In this document: in pieces, positions 54,719 to 64,000 of the stretch
Numbering within the stretch: position 1 is the first letter of the stretch
Layout of the letters: the number at the start of each line of letters is the position of its first letter
DNA from: Whitmania pigra
Lineage: Eukaryota > Annelida > Clitellata > Hirudinida > Haemopidae
Direction: 5' to 3'
NCBI GenBank assembly: GCA_021613335.1
Contig: JAJTWR010000205.1
Span: 1,082,501-1,146,500, forward strand
Length of the DNA stretch: 64,000 nt
Made by a program: the position numbers and the translations under genes
The notes under the pieces: generated by a model
Seen by the model: the letters and a program-made list of their open reading frames with translations, nothing else
Database searches by the model: none
Told to the model about the DNA's origin: nothing

Positions 54719-56444
54719 AAAAGTCCAACAAAAACACCTCAAATGAGCGCGCACTTAAATAATAAATTTTCGGTGGAATATTTTTTTATTTGGTATTTAA
54801 AGGATTTTGTCTATTCTTTGGTTAGTCCATCATGGACCTCCTTATCTCTGCTAAGAAGATTTTATAAAATTGATATATCCACGATATGGAACAATTCGTG
54901 GCTTTTGAATTAAAATCACTTTGGAGAAACATTGTCATTAACATCCGGATGATGGTTATTTTCTAATTTAATTAAATATAATTAATCGAATTTAATTTAA
55001 TTTGTTCTTTTAATAAATAACGCTATGCCTTTCGAATTGCTAGCGCATGTTGTCCTATTCTTGATTCATGCGTGGAACAATTTTCTAAACCTTATCTTAA
55101 TTTATTTTAACGAGTCACGTTGTCCAATAAAATTTCAGATTGTCGATTGAAAATGTGAGAGATATTTTAAACCAAAATTAGTAATTAAACGTAAATTATC
55201 AATGGAAGAAGGAATTGACTTTGTGTTTTGTATTTTGGCGTAAAAAATCAAACACAATTATCGATTATTTATTAATATTATCGATAAATTTAGTTAATCT
55301 ACTGTTGGTAATAAATTTAAAATCATGAATTAGTCTATATAGTTCAATCTCAAGTTAAATAATTGAAATGAAATTTTTTTTTATATATTTATTTTCAAAT
55401 CTTGATCACGCATTGTATTTTTAATAACAGGACTGTTTGCTTAGTTAACTAAACGATAAGAATTGATAACACAGTAAGTTCACCATGAAAGTTCTAACAA
55501 GGGAAACTCGTGGAAAAAAGCAAGTAGAAAAACACCTCGGTGATTAGAAAATTTATTCTTCAAAAATAATATTAAAAGATTTTCAGCGCACGAAAGGATA
55601 CGCTATTATATTTTTGGAAGGTAAGAAAAAACTGACATCACTAATTACTTACTTTGTTTAATTACATCAATTTGTGTGACGCCACTAATAATATTAATTG
55701 ATAATTGATAATATTACTAAATGGGAGTAATAATATTTATTGCGACTAATAATAATAATTAAGATTAATAATAATAATTAAGATTAATAATAACAATTGA
55801 TTCTCAAAATAAACGGTATTACGACTACGTTGATTATATTAAAATAATTTTATAAAACTTCTTGATGCTTTAACTTTTTTAATCAATTATTTCTTGAGTC
55901 AGCGTGAACGGTTTCTTATGAACAGAAATATATGGTCAGAAATTTGTGCTTGCTTCAGAACAACCAAGGATTTGGTCAAAACTGGAATAATGGTTTTTAA
56001 TTTTTGAGATCCATTGCATGATTTAAAACTTGAAAATAATTGATGGCGGTCGTTGTTATTGTGATGACGACGACAACGATGATGATAATGATGAAGCATC
56101 GAAAGGAAAATACAAAGAAATCACAATCACAAAATCGTAACATCCGAATGAAAGTTGTTGCTGAACTGATACCAAATTGGATCTTATCCATGCACGAAGG
56201 AGGAAACATGGATGAATCAATAATCTGAAAAATGATGATGAAGATTATGATTATGATTAGAATGTAGAGTGAATAAAGGTAATGGTAAAAATACAACAAT
56301 TAAATTCTTACAACAAACTGAGAATTACTTTAAAAAATTTCAAGAAAGAAATTTGCGGAGATTTTGTGTCAACCGAGTCACAAAATGTCAGTTTGGAAAT
56401 TCCAAGAAATTCATTTCAACTCCAATTTTCATATTTCAAAATCC
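54719..56444. other. Intergenic, no supported gene
   Basis: AT-rich. Boxes related to GAGGTGTTTTT occur on the minus strand at 54731-54740 and 55529-55538. Open frames near 55900-56300 are low complexity (Ile/Asn/His) and not supported. Confidence 0.55.
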
Positions 56445-57970
56445 TTAAAAGACTTGAACTTCACACAGACTCAAGAGTCCACCAGTGGAGTTGAGTGGAG
56501 TTTGTTGGACAATGACGTATCTCACTGGTTGTGCTCCGTTGATAGAACAATTGACTTCAATCCAGGAACTAGAACTCGGTGTTTTAGGGTAGATTCCACA
56601 CAGAGGATACGTGTTTCTTACTGGTCTCTTTACGAGCCAAGAATCATTGGTGAGACCAATGATCAGATTGAAGTATCTCGGGAGATTGACAGCTTGAATT
56701 TCGTTTTTTTAATTGTATAAATAAATACTAAATTCTTCATCTATAATCCTTTTCTTATTATTTTTCCTAATGATATTTAGCTATTTAATTTAAATATCCG
56801 AATGTTTTGTAGTTTCGATTAATTTTCGAAATTCATTATAGAAATCTAAACTTGAGACACAAATACATTCAGAACTATTTTTGAAACTTTTAAACTTCTA
56901 AGGATGAATTAACAGTGACAATGTAAATTATCTCAGTTTTTCAAAGTATTTTAATGAATTGAATAATTAACTATAAAACCTACAATTTCCGTAAAACGTC
57001 AAAACACGGACGAGCTTGATTCTCACAGTTTGCCTCAAATCCACCATGAACCAGTTCTCTCCTCCGTCAGGATCTTTAGTTTGAGCACATTGTGCTAACC
57101 AAACAGCAGTTCCATGCAAATCATCCACTGCCAGCCATGACGAGAGCTTGCCCACAGAAACTGCATCTGTTGAACTCTGACATGTTTCTCTTTTTAAGGC
57201 AAGATTTCCATTTGCTGAGATTTGAAATTTATAGTTTATTTAATTTAGTAAAATTATTTTTAATGTAAATGCTTATGTTATAAGTTTTTTTTTTTCTTAA
57301 TAGGTAAACTATTTCCTGCAAAACTAAGTTTACTTGGCAAGACAATCCTCGAAGGCATCTACAAAGAAGACATCAATGTAACAATGTAACTCTTTTGTTT
57401 ATTTTATTTATTTATTTTCGAAAGAAACTTTCAATAGTGCGTTCAAGTTAGCCGAATGGGTTACGTGCCTGCATGCGGCAGTAATGGCAACAGTCGTAAT
57501 GTGTCGTGTTCGAAACCCAGCCTGCACTGCCGCCGACGCCCTTGGGAAGGAGCGCTATATAAATGGTTACAAGAAGCGCCTCTGACGCTATGCATATGGC
57601 GCTATATAAATGAAATTACAATTACAATTACAATAGTACCAATTTTTCAAAAACTGCAATTCGAACTAAAACTCACATAGTAGTTGTAACATTTAGGATA
57701 GGATGTGATCTTGAAGGATAGGAAGCGAAACAACTGACATGTTTTATTATTTTCAAAGTAGTTGAAACTCGTGCAGTTCATCTGAATCTTGCAAATCATT
57801 GCACACCAGCTTTTGGTTTTTACTCCTGTTTCAACTGAAGATGGAAGGTCCAAAGCACATCCTGTTTTGCCGAGACAATCGCGTGTCATTTGAAATGTGT
57901 TTCTGAAATTGGATTCTGAAATATTCACGAAGTTGTAAATGAGTAAAGTTGTTAAAAATCTGAAAACCAT
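56445..57970 (-). CDS. PAN/apple plus fucolectin-type (F5/8 C-like) secreted protein, copy 2, intact
   Basis: Four exons, 57677-57970, 57334-57358, 56984-57214 and 56445-56692, are all in phase: 798 nt, 265 aa. Exon 1 (98 codons, same length as in copy 1) encodes a signal peptide (MVFRFLTTLLIYNFVNIS) and a PAN/apple domain with five or six Cys (GCALDLP, SWCAMICKIQMNC, TCQLF). The 25-nt exon bridges to the lectin domain: GNLALKRETC, SSWLAVDDLHG, GENWFMVDLRQTVRIKLVRV, then IIGLTNDSWL, NTYPLCGI and the C-terminal LCEVQVF. The NWFMVDL strand and overall order fit the fucolectin/pentraxin galactose-binding fold. The classical fucose-binding HxRxD pattern is not evident, so ligand is unknown. Intron 1 holds a SINE. 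Donor GTGAGT after exon 1 and the 25-nt exon are conserved in both copies. Confidence 0.85.
57444..57626 (+). mobile_element. tRNA-derived SINE family 1, inside a PAN-lectin intron
   Basis: Nearly complete copy (GTTAGCCGAATGGGTTACGT to TTACAATTACAATTACAA) in antisense orientation within intron 1 of PAN-lectin copy 2. Copy 1 lacks it, so it inserted after the gene duplication. Confidence 0.93.
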
Positions 57971-58016
57971 TCTTAAATCTAAAAATGTTAAGTAGCCTGA
58001 AAATCAAAATTTCAGA

Positions 58017-58024
58017 CTTTTATA
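58017..58024 (-). promoter_or_regulatory. TATA box of PAN-lectin copy 2
   Basis: TATAAAAG, 47 bp upstream of the start codon, in the same TATAAAAGTC context as the paralogue at 19982-19989. Confidence 0.6.
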
Positions 58025-61000
58025 ATAAATTTCTTAGAAAGGGTGCATGGAAGGTGTTTAGAATGGAAACGTCGATTTGGAGACGAACGAAGCAAACAAT
58101 GGATTTGCAACAACTTTAAATTTTGAATATCGATCATGCCAGCTTCAATGGTTTCTATGGTCACATTCCGAATGTTATGGTATTGATTAAAATAAATTTT
58201 TCTTAGAGACAGCATTTTGAACAACATGTTTGAAATTAAGTTCTTTTAAATCTTTATATATATATATATATTTATATATCGCTAAGGTACGTCGTGCGCA
58301 TCTAAAAATTTATTTTTATATTTAGTTTTTTTTACATTTATAATATACGGGATCCCGGATATTTGAAAGTATAGTTTTACATCATATTTACTCGTTCAGT
58401 TCTTCAGTTGCTCATCGCGACTTTAGCCTCGTTAGTTAGTTAGTTCTTTATTAACGTCCATTTTATGACTAAATGATTAGGACGGAACTTTAGCCTCCTT
58501 ACCTGTGCTAACTTATTCAGAATACTGCCTGCAAATCGAGGGTGTTTCTGCGAAATTTTCTTGTTTCTTTTGATCATTCCATGAGTTCCAGTCGCCTTGT
58601 TTGATTTGGAATTTACAAAATAAGCAAGCTATTATATTTCTTAATGATAATATTAATAACTGTTTTTATATATTTTTAGAATTTTTAGAATTGTTTGCCC
58701 GAAGAGCAAAAGATAAAATATTTTATTAAGTGAATCAATAAATAAATATTAATAGGTTATTTTAATTTAAATTTAAATAAATTATTATTATTAAAAATTT
58801 GGAAATAGTCCGTCTAATACCAGTAAATCTAAGGTGAAAAATTCCCCGGTCGATTCCCCGATTCCCACATACAATGATGATCATCATGTTGTTGTTGCTG
58901 CTGCTGCTGATGATGATGACGTTTATCATTTGTTTTTGAGCTTCAACGGAGTCACAAAAACTAAAAACAAATTCCTTCAACTTTAATTTAAGGCTTAAAA
59001 TGTTTTTTAACGACCGTTGCATAGCTAGATGATTAGGACGGTTGTCAAATCCTACATCTTCAACGATTGTATTTCTTGAAAAGCAAGACAGGAGAGGTGT
59101 TTTGATGAAAAACATAATAATCTTTGAATTACTATTCATTTTTTCGGCTTTTGAAATTAATTCAGAAACACCACTGCTTGAAAATATTAGAAATAAATAA
59201 AAAAAAACAGAAGCATGTAAGTATTTCCTTCCGTCCTAATCATCTAGTTATGAAATGGACGTTAATAAAGAACCAACCAACTAGTATTTCCTGTGAGTGT
59301 CACACACAATGTTCAAATTTTAAACCATGGAAAAAGGGGGGTAAAATCAAAATGTGCTTCATTGTAACCTGATGTACATGTTCGCTTTTACATGTATCAT
59401 CGCATAAATCTAGCTCACGGGCATACTGTCATCCTTGGCCGTTAAGAGCTAATAACCACTCTTTATGTAGGTCACTCAAAAATAGTGATACTTATTAAAA
59501 TAATTATTAATTAAAATATATTGGCATAACACTCAATATTTATTAATAATAATTTATTATTATAATGTATGTTAACTTTAGGTGAAATTGAAATTTGTTA
59601 TTCTTCATTGCGAGTCATTTCAATTTGCAAGTTATTTTTAATATAATATAATATTTATTATATAATATATATAATATAATATAATATAATATAATATAAT
59701 ATAATATAATATAATACTTATATTAAATCTAGTTAACGGTCAGCGGGCAGCAGTACCTTAGACTCACAGACCACGTTAAAAATATCTCTCTTCACTCGTT
59801 TAAATACAAGACGGTTCAAAGAAAAATTATTATGAAATTAATTTCTATCAATTTACAATGTGACACATAAATACCATGCAAATGATTTCTTAGGAGCAAA
59901 AATATTATACGGGGTTGCAATATTTTATTTTTATCAAAACGCCACCGTTGTGTTATTAATAATAATAATAAATAAAATAAAATACACAATTAAATTACAT
60001 ATTTAACAAGTCTCAATTATTAATTCGAGAGGCATTTGGTTATTTCAAGTTGATCAAGCGCCATCTGTTTTTGGAAACAATACTGACGATTTAAGTGCTT
60101 CTGGTTTATTTGGTTGGGTTCGCCATGGGTCGAGAGGTACGATTGGTTTGGATTGTCGTTGAGGAGATGGGAATTTTGAAATGTCCTTAGAGAGACATCT
60201 ACAAGTTATTTGCATTATTATTAATTTTATTTTGTTATTATTTTTTATTATTAATGTAATTATTCAATAATAATGATAATATTATAATAATTAGTAAAAT
60301 TAATGTACTTATTATTACAGTTAATAATATCATTGCTAGTTGTTGCAGGATGATCGATTCTAATGAATATTTTAACAAAACTTGGCATTTTTTAAAGACA
60401 CCTCTGCTAAGACAGCAGCATATCCCTAAAGGCAAATGTGCATGCATTGGAGTTTGAATTTGTACCATGTCTTTGATATTTTGGACGGTCATCATTTCCA
60501 CGACCGAAAGCACTCAAACGGAAATTGCTATAATTAACCAAATTGCCCTTGGGTATATGTGATGATTATTTCTGCTGCCATGAAAACAGAAACATATTTA
60601 TGAAAAAAATTCTATTATGAAATTATTTGAAATTTAAATTTGAAGACTACATGGTCTCATATACTTAAAGTGAATGTGTTTCTTTATGTTCCTATATTAT
60701 TTTTAACGATTCGGTTTTTTTGAACGGTTGTTATTTGGTCAAATTCTTGTTCTTTATTTTTTTTTGAATGGTCATATTTTGCAAGACCAAAAATAATTTC
60801 AATTTTACTCAGAAAAGTTTTAAAAATTGATTTGGATTTTTGATGGCTCGTGGGCCAGTTCACTCGCTGGTAATATTATAACGATGATGTGTTTTGCCTA
60901 TGTTGTTGTTACTATATAAAAATTAATTTGTGACAAATAGTGATTCGTGCAACGCTAGCAAGTTATAGAATTTGTTTTAATGGATCTAAATGTTTTTCTC

Positions 61001-61704
61001 GGCGTAAAATTATTTACGTAAAAATTTGTAATGCTAATTATAGTTATCAAAAATAATTGCAATTTTTATTTCGTCAAGTTATTAGTTAAAACTGCAAAAA
61101 AACAAATAAAAAAGAATAAATATTTCTTTAACTTTATGTAACATATTTGATAAAATTGTTATTTAATTTTAGATTTTGTGAGTTCAAAAGCATATGTCAT
61201 TGGCTTATTGTGTCATTCATTCGTTATAGCATTTTTTGAAACGGTGAAATAATATTAATTTTACCAAGATATTTTTTTTTTTATTATTGCATTATTTAAA
61301 ACAGAATTAATTTTAAATTTTTCTATTCCATCGAGAAATTGAAGAAAAAATACCTCTGTTAAGAGAGTAAAGTATCTCCAAATATTTAAGTGAAATTCTC
61401 ACGGCAAAAGTTTCATTAACTGCAATTCATTTTGTCGGCTCTCTTGAATTGAAGAATTGATATCTAAAGTAACATAATTAGCGTTGGAAAATGTGGCTGA
61501 AATTTCGATACCGCTGGTTAAGTTATTGATTGGATTATCTTTGGAGATGGGAATTTCCAACAATGTTGTCGACGACGGTCAGACATTGATGAATTAAATT
61601 ATCGCATCGGAGTATGAATCGGTTTTTAATATAAAAAAATATTAGAATAGTAATAACTATTGTAATTGAATGTATTATAAATAATTAATTAATTGCATTA
61701 TTAC
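58025..61704. other. Gene-free AT-rich DNA with SINE-2 tail fragments
   Basis: Tail fragments of SINE family 2 lie at 58437-58491, 58995-59042 and (reverse) 59230-59284. A pentamer array ATAAT lies at 59640-59717. A GCGCCATCTG box is at 60058-60067, about 70 bp before a short ATGGGTCGAGAG that precedes GTACG. No complete gene could be built. Confidence 0.55.
59640..59717. repeat. (ATAAT)n pentanucleotide microsatellite
   Basis: At least 10 near-perfect ATAAT units after a short AT-rich lead-in. Confidence 0.95.
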
Positions 61705-61940
61705 TGTTGGGTCTTTGAAACAATAACCAGTTGAACAGAAAACTTTATTGGCGGTCAAATATTCAGGAACAGAAACTAGAACTAAATATCGCTAATGGCC
61801 AGTACGTAATATAACCAACTCGCAATCCCTATCGTATAACAACCGTATCACTCCGTAAACTTGTAGGACTCGAACCAAACTCTAAAACTCCCCTCGCTCC
61901 CGAGGTCTGTTCTTTTTATACCCGAAATGACGTCACAACA
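61705..61940 (-). mobile_element. 3' LTR of the Ty3/gypsy element
   Basis: Read on the minus strand it starts TGTTGTGACGTCA right after a purine-rich stretch (GGCGCGGAGG, the likely polypurine tract) and ends CCCAACA, so the termini are TGTTG...CAACA. It contains GGGTATAAAAAG as promoter TATA box and CCAATAAAG as polyadenylation signal. The pol frame ends just inside it (TGA at 61933-61935). The 5' LTR lies beyond the window, so identity between LTRs cannot be judged. Confidence 0.85.
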
Positions 61941-63247
61941 CCTCCGCGCCAGCCGAAGAGTCTCCCAGAGCTTTGAGGCGTAATCTTTCTGACCGTCTAG
62001 GCAGGGTAAGTCCTTGATCCAGTATGTTCGGTCGCTGGAAATTTCTTCGTCCTCTTGGTCGACCTCTGGGTCTTCTCGGCGGTTGTACTGTTGTGGGTAT
62101 TGTTGTTGTAAGTGTAACATTTCTTGCAGTTGGAGTGGGACCCGGCACCATGCCTGGGTCATCGTCTTCCTCTACTCCGTGTCTGGGCCTCAATTGCTCC
62201 ACGTGCCTCTTCCAAGTAGGTCTTTTTGGCACGGCCTGTATCAAAACATGGCGAGGTCCCAAGACTTGAACTACAATTGCCGGGATCCATCTAGGAACGC
62301 GATCCTTACCCGGACCGATGCGTTGTACGTAACAGGGTTTCCCGACATCGAATTTGGTGTTGTTCGTTCTCTTGTTGGACGTAAGATCGTTCTGTCTGTT
62401 TTGAAAACGTTTGGCAATTTGAGACACCGAAGGTAAAAGTGCGTCTAATTTTCCTCGTATTTGTCTCCCGTCTCTCTCTGCTTCCGAACTCCAAATCCAG
62501 GGTGTTTCTTTTCTGGTTAGACTCGTCAACGGCTCGGCAATGGTCGAAAGGTTTGGGATGAATTTGTGGTAGAACTGCACTGATCCCAAAAATGAGCGTA
62601 ATGTTGATGTATTTGTTGGCCTTGGCATGTTCGTCAAAGCGTTCGCACGTTTCCCCTTTTCTATCCCGCTTTTTGAAATAACGAGTCCCAGATATTCCAT
62701 CGAATCTTTTGCAAAAATGCACTTGTTTTTATTGCATCTCAATCCTTTGTCTCGTAACCTTTGTAGTAAAGCTTTCAGGTTTTGAAGGTGTTCTTTGGAG
62801 TTGGAACCACCGACAAGAATGTCGTCTAGATAGACTGCGACTCCTTGTAGATCACACGTCAATCTGTCCATTATTTCTTGGAAGTAACCTGGAGCTGAAA
62901 TTATTCCAAAAGGTAGTCTCGTTTGAAGTAAAACTCCTCTATTTGTGGTCAACGCGAGTTTTTGTTGACTCTTAGGAGCGAGTTTGACTTGATTGAATGC
63001 ATCTGCTAAATCAATCTTGCTGAAGTAACGACTTCCTCCAAGTTTTCTCATAAGATCCTCAGACAGTGGCATTGGGTATCGGTGAGGTTCCAACTGGGAA
63101 TTTACGGTCACCGAATAATCTCCGCAGATTCGAAACTTAGCCTTCTTTTCGCCTGGTCTCAGACTCTTTCGAATCGGAACTATCGGAGTTCCGTAATCAT
63201 TGAAGTGTGTTGGGATCCAAATCCCTTTCTTTATTCCTGCATCAAGA
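61933..63247 (-). pseudogene. Ty3/gypsy pol: reverse transcriptase fused in frame to the integrase C-terminus
   Basis: Reverse transcriptase begins near 63240 (GIKKGIWIPTHFNDYG, VPIRKSLRPGEKKAKFRICG) and runs through SRYFSKIDLADAFNQVKL, LPFGIISAPGYFQ, the catalytic VYLDDILVGG and FLGSVQFYHKFIPN. At about PWIWSSEAERDGRQ the chain jumps directly to an integrase tail: KFDVGKPCYVQRIG, then the GPY-like PRWIPAIVVQVLGPRH and a basic, Pro-rich end. RNase H and the DDE integrase core are missing, yet the frame stays open to 61933. The element cannot integrate by itself. Confidence 0.9.
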
Positions 63248-64000
63248 TTAGATCTTCCTGAATTGAAAATGGAACTGTTCTTGTCTTTTCACAAAAATTG
63301 GCGTTGCTTCCTGTTTGAATTTTACCTCCAGTTCGAAATCTTTCAAACAACCAAGATCTTGCTCGAAACATTCTTTGAAATCGTGGCAAATTTTAAGACA
63401 TGCTTTTTCGACGGTTTTTGAATCCGTTTCTTCATCAACCTTGAAAACATGATTGCGTAGCAAGTCCGACATATCGATTTGCAATTCAACTATGGCTTTC
63501 CTGCCAAGAATGTTGAGTTTTGGCAACTTGGTGACATTGAATTCTAGAGGTACTTCTTGAAGGTCTGATGTCGAAACCATCATTTCGCAGACTCCTAAGT
63601 TCGGGATTGAGTCCCCAGTTGCGGAAGTATATTTCGTACTGGAAGGTGTTAGCTTGGGTTTTCCCCACTTGTTCCACACTTCCATTGAGCAAAAGTTATC
63701 CCTGGCTCCGCTGTCCAACTCGAAAACAAATTCTGAATTTCCAATTTGTAACTTTTGTACGAGAGGGGAGTGGCTCGGAATTGTATGGATTGAATTCACT
63801 TTTCTCTCTCTTTTGTACTTTTTCTTTAAACATGCTTTTTCTAAATGTCCTATGATTCCACAGAAGTTGCATTCCGTTTTGACATGCCTGCAATCATTGG
63901 CGTGGTGTCCTTTTGTTCCACATCTTGGACACGTCCCTTTCGGGAATGGAAATTTAGAGAGTTGCTGTACTTGGCGTCTTGGTTTGAAATTCACTTTTTC
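63248..64000 (-). pseudogene. Ty3/gypsy gag-pol: zinc knuckles and aspartic protease
   Basis: Two zinc knuckles, CPRCGTKGHHANDC and CNFCGIIGHLEKAC, form the nucleocapsid end of Gag. They are followed by the protease active-site FELDSGARDNFCS and LNILGRKAIV. Frameshifts near 63290 and 63250 separate it from the reverse transcriptase, so the polyprotein is broken. The open frame continues past the right edge of the window, so Gag is incomplete here. Confidence 0.9.

Noticed and set aside
56364..56720. Plus-strand 118-codon frame
   Set aside because: Antisense of the last lectin exon on the minus strand.

Overview
This window looks like genomic DNA from an intron-rich, very AT-rich invertebrate animal. 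The genes are animal genes with canonical GT-AG introns: SEC62, MBF1/EDF1, an ADAMTS-type protease with ShK-like domains, PAN plus fucolectin-type lectins and a BPI/LBP-like protein. There are no bacterial operons or CRISPR arrays. The phylum cannot be fixed from sequence alone. ShK/PAN/fucolectin families are common in cnidarians and tunicates, and both remain possible.

Layout. 1-4539 (-): SEC62, with its 3' end beyond the window edge. 5935-6450: dead LINE 3' end. 7309-8460 (+): two-exon RING-finger gene. 8470-9957: two long TAA/TTA arrays in opposite orientation. 10270-16210: two nearly identical MBF1 genes about 4.8 kb apart, with a Tol2-like hAT transposon between them (perfect 8-bp target duplication). 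17510-22211: two copies of a TAA array plus a 642-bp block, enclosing PAN-fucolectin gene copy 1. 24121-29040: two diverged copies of one locus enclosing a decayed CR1/Jockey-like LINE. 29040-36269: gene-free AT-rich DNA with degenerate repeats and one tRNA-derived SINE. 36270-40651 (-): complete 16-exon ADAMTS/ShK protease. 42539-43517 (-): three-exon, 104-aa secreted protein. 44747-45545: giant ATG/ATC array. 46393-47125 (+): damaged or partial BPI/LBP-like gene. 47580-57650: SINE copies and a TTA array. 56445-57970 (-): intact PAN-fucolectin gene copy 2. 61705-64000 (-): 3' end of a Ty3/gypsy element with a large in-frame pol deletion.

Themes. SEC62 (ER translocon) and MBF1 (transcription co-activator) are housekeeping genes. 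The secreted genes (protease, lectin pair, BPI-like, small acidic/cationic protein) suggest extracellular defence, matrix or prey-capture roles, which is inference only. Copying has been active: MBF1 (one amino-acid difference), the 642-bp block (two mismatches seen), the PAN-lectin pair and the LINE-flanking locus. A short box close to GAGGTG(A/G/T)(C/T)TTT recurs across the non-coding DNA inside several diverged repeat contexts. It is the least explained signal here. Exon boundaries were derived by hand from splice sites and reading phase, and no homology search was run.
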